This document shows positions 1 to 9,149 of a stretch of DNA of 56,668 nucleotides, piece after piece. Position numbers and translations under genes: made by a program. Source of the stretch: CAVOJV01 sp963696325 (GTDB lineage: Bacteria > Pseudomonadota > Gammaproteobacteria > Competibacterales > Competibacteraceae); contig CAVOJV010000050.1 in NCBI GenBank assembly GCA_963696325.1, forward strand, positions 1 through 56,668, in the 5' to 3' direction. The first letter of the stretch is position 1, and each line of letters begins with the position of its first letter. Under the pieces are notes generated by a model that made no database searches, was not told where the DNA came from, and saw nothing but the letters and a program-made list of their open reading frames with translations.

Positions 1-329
1 TAGGTGAAAACCTGACCCCTTTCATTTTGCCAGTTCTCCACTGATTGTCCACTCGCCAGCAAGCAACCGCAATTGTCCGCCACAAGGGGGAACGGGTTGC
101 CGGGGCCGGGCAACGCCGGCCAGACATTCCCCCCGAAATCCGCGAATCGCGCTATGCGTGGCTATTCCTTATTACATCACGCCAGTCGTGACTACAACGT
201 TTGGGCATCCGACACCTGGAAAATAGCCAGCCATAACTACCCGGTGTGCGCCTGTCTGTTCTCGCTGCGCTCGCTGGAAATCATCCGAGGTATGGACGGG
301 AAGCAGGAAACACGCGAATAAAGCCGCCC
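1..329. other. No convincing gene
   Basis: No reading frame here has a recognisable protein, a good ribosome binding site or codon use like the neighbours. The first 20 bases contain a CCTGACCCCTTT stretch of a kind often seen beside transposase remnants, but I cannot tie it to a named element. The region lies downstream of the minus-strand gene that ends at 330. Confidence 0.5.
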
Positions 330-1445
330 CTACAGTCCGAGCGTCGCTTTTGCCAGGCGCCCTACCGCCGGTGCGCTGAGGCTGCCTAAATAGAGGTAGG
401 TCTCCGTCTCCGCAACGGCGGTGATCATGGGGAAAGCCCCGTTTGGATCCTGTAGATCCAGGACGACTTTGCCTTCGCCGTTCAACGCGATGACGTGCCC
501 GTGAGGCGCGGCCTTGGGACGCAGGAAGGCCGGTAGGCGCTGGATGATTTTTCGCAGCCAGGGTTTGTCCGCGAATTTATCCAGCAGGGGGTTGCGGGGG
601 GCGATGAGGGCGACCCAGTAACGCCCTTCTTGGCCGGCCGTCAGGTTGTCTGGAAATCCCGGCAGCGCCTCGCGAAAAGGTTCGGCTTGCCCCGCTTTGG
701 GGCCCTCCAGCCAGTAGCGCAGAATCCGATAAGCGCCCGTCTCGTTGACCAGGACATAGGTTTGATCAGGGCTGATGGCGACCCCGTTAGGGAAATTCAG
801 GTTCCCCAACAGGGGGATGGTTGTTTCGGTGGCCGGATCATAGACGAGCAGCCGACCGTGACCACCATGTTCGAGGATGTCAAGCATGCTGGCCGTGTAG
901 GTGTCGCCGGACGCTTTAGCGCTAAATTTAGTCGAAGAGTCCGAAAAATAGATCTTGCCGTCGGCGGCCACGTCGAGATCGTTGGCATAGCCGATAGCGA
1001 TGCCGTCGACACGGGTGGCCAGTTCCGTAACTTGGCCGTCCGGGGTTACTTGCAACAGGCCGAGAAAGGCGTCGGCGACGATCAAATTGCCCTGGCTATC
1101 GAAGGCCATGCCGAGCGGCCGCCCGCCTGTGTCGGCCCAGTTTTCCGGCTGGGAGCCGTCCGGCGCCAGGCGGACGATCTGGCCTTCGTGGGTGGAGGCA
1201 TAGATCCGCCCGCGGGCGTCGAGCACGACAGCCTCCGGCCCATGATTATCACCGATGGGCAATCGTTCCACCCCCTGTAAGCGCTCGTTGAGCGCGAAAA
1301 CGCCTGTGTAGCCAGGATTCAGTGGCGCCTGCCACGGCACCGGATCGATGGGCACGGGCCAAGTAAGAAAATAGAGGATAACGATGCCCAGCAGCGTAAA
1401 TATGGCTGGCACTGTAAAGCTCAAGGTGGCGCGCCAGACGAGCAT
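330..1445 (-). CDS. SMP-30/strictosidine synthase-like beta-propeller protein
   Basis: A 371-residue protein with one N-terminal membrane anchor (about residues 7-27) followed by a six-bladed propeller of the SMP-30/gluconolactonase/strictosidine synthase superfamily. Propeller signatures visible are GPEAVVLDARGRIYAST, GRPLGMAFDSQGNLIVAD, YANDLDVAADGKIYFSDSS and FPNGVAISPDQTYVLVNET, the last two being the usual calcium-site blade motifs. Bacterial members resemble animal APMAP and plant strictosidine synthase-like proteins and are probably lactonases or esterases. The substrate cannot be read from sequence. It stands alone: an IS630 remnant begins just upstream, so its native promoter region may have been replaced. 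No clear ribosome binding site precedes the ATG at 1445. Confidence 0.8.
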   Translation of the reverse strand: MLVWRATLSFTVPAIFTLLGIVILYFLTWPVPIDPVPWQAPLNPGYTGVFALNERLQGVERLPIGDNHGPEAVVLDARGRIYASTHEGQIVRLAPDGSQPENWADTGGRPLGMAFDSQGNLIVADAFLGLLQVTPDGQVTELATRVDGIAIGYANDLDVAADGKIYFSDSSTKFSAKASGDTYTASMLDILEHGGHGRLLVYDPATETTIPLLGNLNFPNGVAISPDQTYVLVNETGAYRILRYWLEGPKAGQAEPFREALPGFPDNLTAGQEGRYWVALIAPRNPLLDKFADKPWLRKIIQRLPAFLRPKAAPHGHVIALNGEGKVVLDLQDPNGAFPMITAVAETETYLYLGSLSAPAVGRLAKATLGL

Positions 1446-1456
1446 TCATCGGGAGG

Positions 1457-1975
1457 ATGCTGCCGTCGTCGAATTTAAAAAAACTGCCAGATAGCCTCGA
1501 ACTAATTGATGTCCTTCAAAACTTAGGCGGCAGTTCGGCCTTGCCGTTACGCTATTGGGGTCAGGATGAAAGTCGTTTTGGGTTGAAGACGATCACCCGG
1601 CGTGAGCTCACCGCGTTGGGGGTCAAAGAGATCGGTCCGGTCCAATGGAAGTATCAAGCGTTCTATTTATATGGGAGCGGTTGAACCCCTGAAGGGAGAC
1701 AGTTTCTTTTTAGAGTTTTCTAATTTAGACGCGGATTGTTTTCAGCTATTTCTAGACCAATTCTCTCAAGCTTATCCCCACAGTCTTAATATACTTCAAT
1801 TAGATAACGGACGGTTTCATTTAGCCAAAAAACTTCAGATTACTGATAATGTCGTCTTGTTATTTCAACCTCCTTATAGCCCGGATGTCAATCCTATCGA
1901 ACGCGTTTGGCAATCGATGAAAGATCACTTGCACGCCAAACACCGCTCCGTCTCATTTGCAAGCCCTCGTGAAAG
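1457..1975 (+). mobile_element. IS630-family transposase remnant, frameshifted
   Basis: Two overlapping frames together encode the DDE catalytic half of an IS630 transposase. RYWGQDESRFGL carries the first Asp, LNILQLDNGRFH the second, and PPYSPDVNPIERVWQ the final Glu. The first frame stops at 1682 after YLYGSG. Adding or skipping one base near 1675 continues into GAVEPLKGDSFFLEF, the sequence expected in this family. The N-terminal helix-turn-helix part is absent and homology stops near 1970, so this is a truncated, dead copy rather than a working element. The sequence from 1976 to 2218 is unassigned. I did not find terminal inverted repeats. Confidence 0.82.
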
Positions 1976-2218
1976 CACAATAACGCTTAGGATGAATGAT
2001 AGCGTACCAATCGACCAAATCAGCGAACGCCAAACGAGGCTGGCCGAGCTGTTCGTTGAACCAGGTGTAGAAGTTGTGTAAAGCCATCCGCGGCTGCGCT
2101 TGCCTCAAAGCCGCTGAGGTCGTGGTAGGCGCTCCCGATCCAAGCGAAACAAGTGTAATCTGGCCCATGGTTGCCCGCATGCTTTATCATGGCGCGCTGG
2201 ACCCAATAAGAGAAAACC

Positions 2219-4393
2219 ATGCCCTTGAAGTTAAATGCCAGCGAGGCGTTCGCTACAACCGCAGCGCAACCGGCCCAGGAACCGATCGGTTTCAGTCAAC
2301 GGTTGCTTGCCGAAGCGGTGCGGCTGCACGAGGATGCGCAGGGCCTCGCCGGCGACGATCCGCAGGCGGATGCGCTGGCCCGCGCGGCGGGCGGCGATCT
2401 GGAGCGGCGACTGGTGACGCGGGCGCAAGCGCTGGCCATGGCGCCCGCGCTGAGCGTGGCCTTGTGCCAGTTGCGTGGCGGTTCCCGCTGGGCCGTGGCC
2501 ATTGGGCTGGTCATGGCGATAATGGCTGGTGCGACCACCGCGCAAGTCGCGCTCGGGTCCCAGGGAGAGGGGCCGGTCAATTTCTTCTGGGTATTGGGCA
2601 GCCTGCTGGGCGTGCATACCCTCGCCTTGCTGATATGGCTGATGCTGATGTTACTGTGGCCCGGTGCCATGACCACCAGTTCACTGGGGGGCATGGCGCT
2701 AGCCCTGGGGCGGCGGATCAGCCGCTGGCTGCATAGGGAGCCTGTGCAGGTGGCCGCCGTCCGGGCCAGCGCCTCGATCTATGCACGCAGTCCTATCGGC
2801 CGATGGACCTTGAGCGCGATCAGCCACTCGCTGTGGCTGGCATTTCTCAGCGGTTGTCTGGTGCTGGTGATCTTTATCCTGAGCACCAAGCAGTACACCT
2901 TCGCCTGGGAAACCACGATCCTGTCCGATCGCACCTATGTGGCGCTGACTCGTACCCTCGCCAGCGCGCCTGCGGCGCTGGGGTTCACAACCCCTACGGC
3001 GCAGCAGATCATGGCCAGCCACTGGACCCGCCAAGGTCCAGTGGCTGGCGAATCCCGGGAAGCCTGGTCGGGGTTGCTGGTTGGTAGCCTGGTCGCCTAT
3101 GGCTTGTTGCCGCGTTCGCTGTTGCTGATCTTCAGTCTGTTGGCGGTTCAGCGGGCCGGGCGCCGGTTTCGCCTGGATACGTCCTTGCCCGGTTACGCGC
3201 GCTTGCGGCCCCGCCTGCTGCCGGAGGCTCAGGACATCGGTATCGTCGATGCCGACACCGGTGTCGCGAACGGTCAGCGCGAGGAGGGCGGAGGCCAACC
3301 GTTGCCCATCAAGGCGGCGGGACCCCTGGTGATCCTGGGGCTGGAGATCGAGCCACCGCAAACCCACTGGCCGCCGCTGTTGCAGGGAGTCGAGTGGCTG
3401 GACTTGGGCTTCGTGGACAGCCGCGGCGACCGCCAGCGCGCGTTGGAACAGATCCGCGCGGCAGCCATCCCGCCGCGAGCGATCGCGGTGGTCTGCTCGC
3501 TGGCGGCTACCCCAGACCGGGGAACGCGTTCCTTTATCCATGATCTGCAAACGGCATCCCATATCCCGGTGGTCATTGTCCTGACCGAGGGCCAGCGGTT
3601 GCGGTTGCGGGGGGACGCCGAACAGGTCGCGGCACGGATCGAAGACTGGCGCCGGCTCCTCCACACCACCCAGGTGCCTGGTGAGCGGGTCATCGAGGTA
3701 GACCTGGACCATCTCACCGACGCCAGCCGCGCCCGGCTGGCCTCCCTGTTCGGCGTAGCCGGCCCAGTTCCTGTCCCGGTTGGGCGCTTGGCGCGGTCCT
3801 GCGCATTAATCATGGAGCATATCGAGCGCTGGCCGGGCCAGCCCAACCTCGACGAACAGGTGGAACTGCACCGGGCCATCGCCATCCTCTATCGCGGCGA
3901 GGGCCAGTCCTGGCAGGCGTTGCTGCGGGCCCGCTTCCAGGATGGCGGGAACCGGGTCGAGCAACTGAAAAGTAGCGCGGAGCGCATGGTGAACCTGCTT
4001 CCCGCGCGGCTGCGCGCCAATCCCCGCTGGCTGGCGGCGGGCGCCATGGCGGGCGCTCTGGGCTGTGTCGCCGCCGCGACCCTGGTAGCGCCTGCCGCCA
4101 TCGCGGCATTACCCGCCTGGGCCGGGTTGGGGGCTGCCCTCGCGGCGGTGGTACAACCGTCATCCGCCATCGCCACACCGCCCGTGGACCTGACGACGGT
4201 GGTGCGCAGCGCGGCGCTGTTTGCCGTCCTGTTGGAATTGCAGGGGCGCGATGAAGTTGCAATTACCCGTATCATCGACCAGGTTACCCTGGCTGACGAT
4301 GCTGTCATCGTCAGCCGCGCTGCCGCACGCGAGTGGTTGAACGCGCTGCAGCAACGGTTGGCCCTGGCGCTGGTGGCGGAGGGTTCTTCGTGA
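2219..4393 (+). CDS. DUF2868 domain membrane protein
   Basis: A 724-residue membrane protein of the DUF2868 family. Hydrophobic segments lie near residues 90-112, 122-149, 203-225 and 286-310, with a further alanine/glycine-rich hydrophobic stretch near 602-643. A large soluble domain of about 270 residues lies between the last two. The stop codon overlaps the start of the downstream GTPase by 4 bases (GTGA), which implies translational coupling. DUF2868 and DUF3482 genes are known to occur as a conserved pair in proteobacteria, but their cellular role is not established. The start at 2219 is preceded by AAGAGAAAA, a weak purine-rich ribosome site. I infer a membrane complex of the two proteins. 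Confidence 0.85.
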   Translation: MPLKLNASEAFATTAAQPAQEPIGFSQRLLAEAVRLHEDAQGLAGDDPQADALARAAGGDLERRLVTRAQALAMAPALSVALCQLRGGSRWAVAIGLVMAIMAGATTAQVALGSQGEGPVNFFWVLGSLLGVHTLALLIWLMLMLLWPGAMTTSSLGGMALALGRRISRWLHREPVQVAAVRASASIYARSPIGRWTLSAISHSLWLAFLSGCLVLVIFILSTKQYTFAWETTILSDRTYVALTRTLASAPAALGFTTPTAQQIMASHWTRQGPVAGESREAWSGLLVGSLVAYGLLPRSLLLIFSLLAVQRAGRRFRLDTSLPGYARLRPRLLPEAQDIGIVDADTGVANGQREEGGGQPLPIKAAGPLVILGLEIEPPQTHWPPLLQGVEWLDLGFVDSRGDRQRALEQIRAAAIPPRAIAVVCSLAATPDRGTRSFIHDLQTASHIPVVIVLTEGQRLRLRGDAEQVAARIEDWRRLLHTTQVPGERVIEVDLDHLTDASRARLASLFGVAGPVPVPVGRLARSCALIMEHIERWPGQPNLDEQVELHRAIAILYRGEGQSWQALLRARFQDGGNRVEQLKSSAERMVNLLPARLRANPRWLAAGAMAGALGCVAAATLVAPAAIAALPAWAGLGAALAAVVQPSSAIATPPVDLTTVVRSAALFAVLLELQGRDEVAITRIIDQVTLADDAVIVSRAAAREWLNALQQRLALALVAEGSS

Positions 4394-5826
4394 GCCTGCC
4401 CGTACTGAAAGTTGCCGTCGTCGGCCATACCAATACCGGCAAGACATCGTTGCTGCGTACCTTGACGCGGGATGCGGCGTTTGGCGAGGTTTCCAACCGG
4501 CCTTCCACAACCCGCCATGTGCAAGGCGCTTACCTGCTGGTCGACGGTGTGCCGCTGGTAGAACTCTACGATACCCCCGGCCTGGAGGACTCCATTGGCC
4601 TGCTGGAGCATCTGGATGGTCTCCGTGTAGACCGGCAAATGGACTGGATTGTGGTGCTGCGGCGGTTTCTCGACAGTGCCGCGGCCCACGGCGCATTCGA
4701 GCAGGAGGCCAAGGCGCTCAGACAGGTGTTGGCCAGCGATGTGGCCTTGTACGTGATCGATGTTCGTGACCGCGTGCTGGCTAAGCATCGCGATGAACTG
4801 GAAATCCTGGGGCGGTGCGCAAAGCCGGTGGTGCCGGTGCTCAACTTTGTGGTCAGCTCGGAGGCCAGGACCGCCCAGTGGCGCGAGCATCTGGCGCGGG
4901 TGAACATGCATGCCGTGGTCGAGTTTGATACCGTCGTGCTGAATGAGAACGGCGAGCAGCGGTTGTTCGAGAAGATGCAGACCCTGCTGGACCCGTTTCG
5001 CACTACCCTGGAGGCAGTGATCGCGGATCGCATCAGGCACCGGACAGGCCTGATGCACGCCGCGGCGGATCTCCTGGCCGACCTGTTCATCGATGTCGCT
5101 GCCTACCGGGTCACCCTGCCCGCCGATGGCCGAAAAGATGTCGCCGCCATGGAGTCGCTCAAGCGTTTGGTGCGCGAGCGCGAGCAGTGTTGCGTCGACG
5201 CCCTGCTGGATCTGTACCAGTTTCGATCTGACGATTATGAGGCTGAGGCGCTACCCATTGACGATGGGCAGTGGGGCTTGGATCTGTTCAATCCGGCCTC
5301 GCTGAGGCAGTTTGGGATCCGGGCCGGCGGCGGTGCGGCGGCGGGTGGCATCGCGGGACTGGCCATCGATGCGATGACGGGCGGCCTGACGCTGGGCGCT
5401 GCCGCTGCTTTGGGCGCCACCCTCGGGGCGCTGTGGAGCAGTTCCCAGACGCATGGCAAACGCTTGGCCGACCGGGCGCGGGGGTTTACCGAACTCAGGG
5501 TCAACGATGCCACCCTGCGCCTGCTTGTGGTGCGTCAGATCGAGCTGGTACAGGCGCTGTTGCGGCGGGGGCACGCCAGCCAGGACAAGATCCGGCTCAA
5601 GGCGCAATCGGCGGTTGCTCGGAAAGTCTGGAAAACGCAGCAACTGCCGGTCATGTTGGCGGAAGCCAAGGTGCATCCCGAATGGTCACGGCTGGACAGC
5701 GCCGAGTCAGCGGCCAATGCCGGTGATTCCGGGCGCGCGGCCGCCAAGGCTGAACTTGCCAAGTTGATCGAAGCCAGTCTGCGCGAGGGGACAGGAGAAA
5801 CTCCGCCGGCGGCGGGTGGCACCTAG
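4390..5826 (+). CDS. GTPase with DUF3482 domain
   Basis: The protein has 478 residues if translation begins at the GTG at 4390, which overlaps the upstream stop (GTGA). That start places the GTPase domain directly at the N-terminus: P-loop GHTNTGKTS at residues 12-20, switch II motif DTPG at 61-64. The C-terminal half is the DUF3482 region. It contains a long Gly/Ala hydrophobic stretch around residues 315-355 that probably enters or lies on the membrane, and ends in a charged, Ala-rich tail. It most likely works with the DUF2868 protein upstream. It ends 2 bases before the convergent DUF4124 gene. A longer in-frame start at 4333 exists but would add an unconserved leader. Confidence 0.87.
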   Translation: MSLPVLKVAVVGHTNTGKTSLLRTLTRDAAFGEVSNRPSTTRHVQGAYLLVDGVPLVELYDTPGLEDSIGLLEHLDGLRVDRQMDWIVVLRRFLDSAAAHGAFEQEAKALRQVLASDVALYVIDVRDRVLAKHRDELEILGRCAKPVVPVLNFVVSSEARTAQWREHLARVNMHAVVEFDTVVLNENGEQRLFEKMQTLLDPFRTTLEAVIADRIRHRTGLMHAAADLLADLFIDVAAYRVTLPADGRKDVAAMESLKRLVREREQCCVDALLDLYQFRSDDYEAEALPIDDGQWGLDLFNPASLRQFGIRAGGGAAAGGIAGLAIDAMTGGLTLGAAAALGATLGALWSSSQTHGKRLADRARGFTELRVNDATLRLLVVRQIELVQALLRRGHASQDKIRLKAQSAVARKVWKTQQLPVMLAEAKVHPEWSRLDSAESAANAGDSGRAAAKAELAKLIEASLREGTGETPPAAGGT

Positions 5827-5828
5827 GG

Positions 5829-6458
5829 TTATGGCTTGGCGGGCGTGTTTGGGTCCGGTCCTTGGGCGGGCGCGCCGGGTTTCATGATGCTGGTTGACGG
5901 GTTGGGTAGTTGTACCCCTTGCTCACGGGGGGCGATTGGTTTCACTGGCGGCCGCAATGGCGCGGGCGCGGGCGGATTATCAGCAGGTCCGGACGCGCCT
6001 GGCGCGTGGATGTCAGGCCATTCCCGCGGCGGGTGGTGCGGGGGCGGGTGGTGCGGGTGAGGAATCGGATAGTAATAAGGCGGTACGGCGTACTGCCATA
6101 TTACGGTCGGTTGCTGAGGTTGCTGTTGTTCTTCTTGCAGCCGCTGATACGAGTTTTCCAGGGCATTTAGGCGCTCTTCGAGCCTTTGCCGCTCGCGGGC
6201 CTCTCGTTCCAGCGTAAGCTGGCGCGTGAAATCCTTTATTCTTGCCAGCTCTTCATCTGGGTTAGGCACTGGTGAGGGGTTGGCGGTGGACTCGGAAATG
6301 TCCAGCACTACAACCTTGTCTACGGACGGGGGTCGTTGATTGCTGTAGTGAATTTGGCCTCGTTCATCCACCCACTTGTAAACCTCGCCTCCCGCCGCTC
6401 CCAGAGGCAGCAAGCTCAAGCAGACTAGAAGGGTGGTAAATGAATTGTTGCGTTGCAT
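5829..6458 (-). CDS. DUF4124 domain exported protein
   Basis: Starting at the ATG at 6458 (AAGG seven bases upstream) gives a 209-residue protein with a signal peptide (MQRNNSFTTLLVCLSLLPLG). This is followed by a DUF4124 domain, recognisable by EVYKWVDERGQIHYSNQRP. Next comes a charged coiled-coil stretch (about residues 80-115, rich in Glu, Arg and Gln) and a long Pro/His-rich low-complexity tail. DUF4124 proteins are small periplasmic or envelope proteins of unknown function, common in Gammaproteobacteria. The gene converges on the GTPase gene with only 2 bases between stop codons. An upstream ATG at 6482 would lengthen the leader by eight residues and is less likely. Confidence 0.8.
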   Translation of the reverse strand: MQRNNSFTTLLVCLSLLPLGAAGGEVYKWVDERGQIHYSNQRPPSVDKVVVLDISESTANPSPVPNPDEELARIKDFTRQLTLEREARERQRLEERLNALENSYQRLQEEQQQPQQPTVIWQYAVPPYYYPIPHPHHPPPHHPPREWPDIHAPGASGPADNPPAPAPLRPPVKPIAPREQGVQLPNPSTSIMKPGAPAQGPDPNTPAKP

Positions 6459-6566
6459 GTGTAACCTTGCTATCGCCAGCAAGTAATTATTTTAAGCATA
6501 TCAGGATTTTCTTTAGTTAGGTGTGAATGCCGTGGAGCTGCCGCAGCCACCCTGGTTATGAGTTCA

Positions 6567-7676
6567 TCAGGGGCTTTCGGGGTAACTCCGCGGCTTCGGC
6601 GCGTGCGGTAAGCCCATGCTGGACAAGTGAAAGATCGAGCGCAGCAGATAATCGTGGCTCACGGTCAGGCGGCTGGTAAGAATAGTCGCCTGCACGCTGC
6701 GGTGCGATATCTTGACCTGATGGCCAATGCTAAAGTCCCGGCGACGATTGATCTTGCGCAGAGTCAGAACCGCCAGCGCCAGTGCCCATAAACAGAAATT
6801 ACGGATACCGGTTTCGTGCCGTGGGATGAGCAAGGTATACGCCAGGGCATCCTGCAGATGATTATGGGTGATGCCGATCAGGCGGGTGAGGCCTTGACCA
6901 AAACCAGCCTGATAATGTCCTGGAGCCAATTCGCGCAGGTCGAAGCCCGCTTCGGTGAAGACATCGCGCGGCAGCCAACAGGCCCCGCGGCGGCGGTCTT
7001 CCCAGATGTCCTTCAGGATATTGGTCATTTGCAGACCCTGGCCGAACGAAACCGCCAAACTCATCAGCGCTCCCCGGCGTTGGGCGATTTCCGGCGAGTG
7101 ATCGCAGAACAGCTTAGTCAGCATTTCCCCGACGACCCCGGCGACAAAGTAACAGTACCGATTCAGTTGAGGCAGGTTTTCGAGGCCACAGGGATCATGG
7201 CTCTCCTGGAACTCCGCCATGCCGTCGCTCATCAGCCGCACGCAGCAGGCAAGCGCCTCCTGTTGGGGCTGAGTCAAGCGGTGGGTGATAGCGATGACCT
7301 GCGGCGTGCCGCGAATCAGTTCATGTTCCGCCGGGATGGTGTGGTGCGAGAGGAGCGGGGCAAGCTCGGCGGCAAACCGCTCAGCCGGGTTCGTGGCGCC
7401 GACCACGGCGGTGAACTGCTGGCAAAAATAACGCTTACAGGCCGGGCTCAAGGCCGGCTCGTCCTCGATCGTATCGATGATGCGGCACAACAGATAAGCG
7501 TTTCTGACAACCCTGGCGAGGTCTGGCGGCAACTGCGGAATGGTTAGGGCGAAAGTGCGCGATACGCCGCTCAGCAAATAGGCTTGGAACTCGCTGTCCG
7601 ACGTGATCCAAGGCGCTTCCCTTGCCGTGCGACGTTGCTCGGGGATGCGGTACGGGTTATTTACGTTGTTCGCCAC
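6567..7676 (-). CDS. Squalene/phytoene synthase family protein (probable squalene synthase)
   Basis: A trans-isoprenyl diphosphate synthase of about 369 residues. Both aspartate-rich metal sites are present: DTIEDE in the N-terminal third, and DIWED within GQGLQMTNILKDIWEDRRRG. The helix YFVAGVVGEMLTKLF lies between them. The pattern and C-terminal length resemble farnesyl-diphosphate farnesyltransferase (squalene synthase) more than carotenoid phytoene synthase. That would feed hopanoid or sterol synthesis, but no cyclase lies nearby to confirm it. I place the start at the GTG at 7676 because AGGAA lies ten bases upstream. A TTG at 7718 is also open. Confidence 0.75.
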   Translation of the reverse strand: MANNVNNPYRIPEQRRTAREAPWITSDSEFQAYLLSGVSRTFALTIPQLPPDLARVVRNAYLLCRIIDTIEDEPALSPACKRYFCQQFTAVVGATNPAERFAAELAPLLSHHTIPAEHELIRGTPQVIAITHRLTQPQQEALACCVRLMSDGMAEFQESHDPCGLENLPQLNRYCYFVAGVVGEMLTKLFCDHSPEIAQRRGALMSLAVSFGQGLQMTNILKDIWEDRRRGACWLPRDVFTEAGFDLRELAPGHYQAGFGQGLTRLIGITHNHLQDALAYTLLIPRHETGIRNFCLWALALAVLTLRKINRRRDFSIGHQVKISHRSVQATILTSRLTVSHDYLLRSIFHLSSMGLPHAPKPRSYPESP

Positions 7677-7934
7677 TATAGTGAAGTTCCTAGGCTGCCC
7701 CAAATCCTTAGCAAGCAAATTGCCGGCGCACCGATAATACGCTGCGCGGCAGTGACTTAACGCTGGCTGTTGGTAATCTTACTATTGTACTCATGAATGC
7801 ATAGTGAGTAGCCGCTCATTTCTCAACGACTGTATGGCTTACTCTGCTCATAGGTAGTTATTTGGGCCAGATAATAAATTAGGATTACCTGGTTAAGCTA
7901 CTGCCGCCATAAAAGCGCTGGTATGAGGCAGGGC

Positions 7935-8235
7935 TGTTGCCATTTTCAAATCAACAAGTGATGGTCAGCGTCCGCGATATTACCAGGGCCAAGCGCTACG
8001 AAAATTTGCGGGACGCGCAGCACCGCATATTAGAGCTGATCGTGCGGGGGGGGCATCCAAGGCGAAATCCTCACCGAACGGTGCCTGTTCATGGAACGGC
8101 CAGCGCATACTGGCGCGGTTGCGGGGGGTGCTGCGCCTGGCCGCGGATGGCAAAACTCCCACGCTGGTCGCCGCCTCCCAGGCAACCAGCCGGATTGCGC
8201 AAGGGCTGAAAAAGTTGCCCGTGGAGCCTGCAAGG
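7935..8235 (+). pseudogene. Broken PAS/GAF sensory protein fragment
   Basis: The first frame reads the end of a PAS domain and a linker helix (VSVRDITRAKRYENLRDAQ, then HRILELIVRGG). After about 8050 a different frame continues with GEILTERCLFMER. After about 8125 another frame continues with LRLAADGKTPTLVAASQATS and RIAQGLKKLPVEP. Together these make the first half of a GAF domain of the type found in PAS/GAF diguanylate cyclases and histidine kinases. At least two frameshifts are needed and neither end is complete, so it is a dead fragment. It abuts the truncated TonB gene on the opposite strand near 8230-8240, marking a rearrangement junction. Confidence 0.6.
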
Positions 8236-8362
8236 GTTGTAGATAGAGGAAAGCCAGCATGGCGCTGGCGTGAATAGCCAGCGAACCGAGCAGGGCAAGA
8301 ATCAGGCTACGGACTTCGCTGATGCTCGCCTTGCTGGGATAATCCCTCTCCTCACGCGCCAT
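8235..8362 (-). pseudogene. TonB-like N-terminus, truncated
   Basis: An ATG at 8362 overlaps the end of the BtuD-like ATPase gene by 11 bases. It opens a frame with a short charged N-terminus and one hydrophobic helix (SLILALLGSLAIHASAMLAF), the layout of the TonB N-terminal anchor, including a His in the membrane helix. After about 40 residues the frame runs into sequence that is the antisense of the PAS/GAF fragment and shows no Pro-rich or periplasmic TonB domain before the stop at 8030. I read it as the stub of a TonB gene belonging to the B12 uptake operon, cut off by a deletion or rearrangement. Confidence 0.5.
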
Positions 8363-9149
8363 CACCGTCTGGCGTCCGGATGCGCTCGATGGGGATAATG
8401 AAACGGCCATGCTCCGTGTGTACTATATCAGCCCGGATGGCGTAATAACAGGCCAGATTCTCAGCGGTCAGCACGGTGTCCGTGTCGCCATGGGCGACCT
8501 GGCGGCCAGCGTGCAGTAAAACGATGCGGTCACAGAACCGGGTCGCCAGGGTAAGGTCGTGGAGGATGGCCACCACTGCGGCGCCGTCGCCAGCCAGGCA
8601 GCGCAGCAACGCCATGACATCCAGTTGATGGGCGGGATCGAGGCCAGTGACCGGTTCATCCGCCAACAGAATACCGGGCGAGCCGGCCAGTGCCCGGGCC
8701 AGCAAAACCCTGGCCCGCTCGCCACCCGACAGGGTATTGACTGGGCGTCCGATGAATTGCAGCACGTCCGTATAAACCATGGCGGCGCGGATGTGCCGCC
8801 AGTGTTCGGCATCCAGGGGCATCCAGGGTGCCCGGTGCGGCAGGCGGCCCAGCGCCACTACCTGCTCGACAGCCATGGCCCAGTGGCAATCCGCGCCTTG
8901 GGGGAGATAGGCCAGGGTCTTCGCCAGCTCCCGGCCACGCAATGCTCGCATTGGCTGGCCATGGACGAAAACTTCCCCGCTGGCGGGAAGCAGCAGATTC
9001 GCCAGTACCCGCAACAGGGTGGATTTGCCGGCCCCATTGGGGCCCAACAGGCCGAGCAATTCCCCAGCTTCCACCGCGATATCGATATTCCGCAAGACGA
9101 GCCGGCCCCCCAGGCTGGCGGACAGATTCTCACCCATCAACGCGCTCAT
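8352..9149 (-). CDS. ABC transporter ATPase, vitamin B12/iron-siderophore class
   Basis: A 265-residue ATPase of the FepC/BtuD family. It shows Walker A GPNGAGKST, the Q-loop YLPQG, the signature LSGGERARVLLARAL, Walker B ILLADEPVTGLDP and the switch His in ILHDLTLA. It energises import of a metal chelate or corrinoid across the inner membrane together with the overlapping permease and binding protein. The start overlaps the permease stop by 4 bases (9146-9149). A cobalamin riboswitch heads the transcription unit, so vitamin B12 or a related corrinoid is the likely substrate. Confidence 0.85.
   Translation of the reverse strand: MSALMGENLSASLGGRLVLRNIDIAVEAGELLGLLGPNGAGKSTLLRVLANLLLPASGEVFVHGQPMRALRGRELAKTLAYLPQGADCHWAMAVEQVVALGRLPHRAPWMPLDAEHWRHIRAAMVYTDVLQFIGRPVNTLSGGERARVLLARALAGSPGILLADEPVTGLDPAHQLDVMALLRCLAGDGAAVVAILHDLTLATRFCDRIVLLHAGRQVAHGDTDTVLTAENLACYYAIRADIVHTEHGRFIIPIERIRTPDGDGA

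Noticed and set aside
1..20. Mini-hairpin AGGT-GAAA-ACCT at the window start.
   Set aside because: A 4-bp stem is expected by chance.
1953..2180. Minus-strand frame reading HNFYTWFNEQLGQPRLAFAD.
   Set aside because: The segment looks vaguely like the end of an integrase core, but I cannot match catalytic residues. Left unassigned.
3889..5058. A 389-codon minus-strand frame across the DUF2868/DUF3482 junction.
   Set aside because: Antisense to two well-supported genes, low-complexity Ser/Ala/Arg composition in its second half, no ribosome site.
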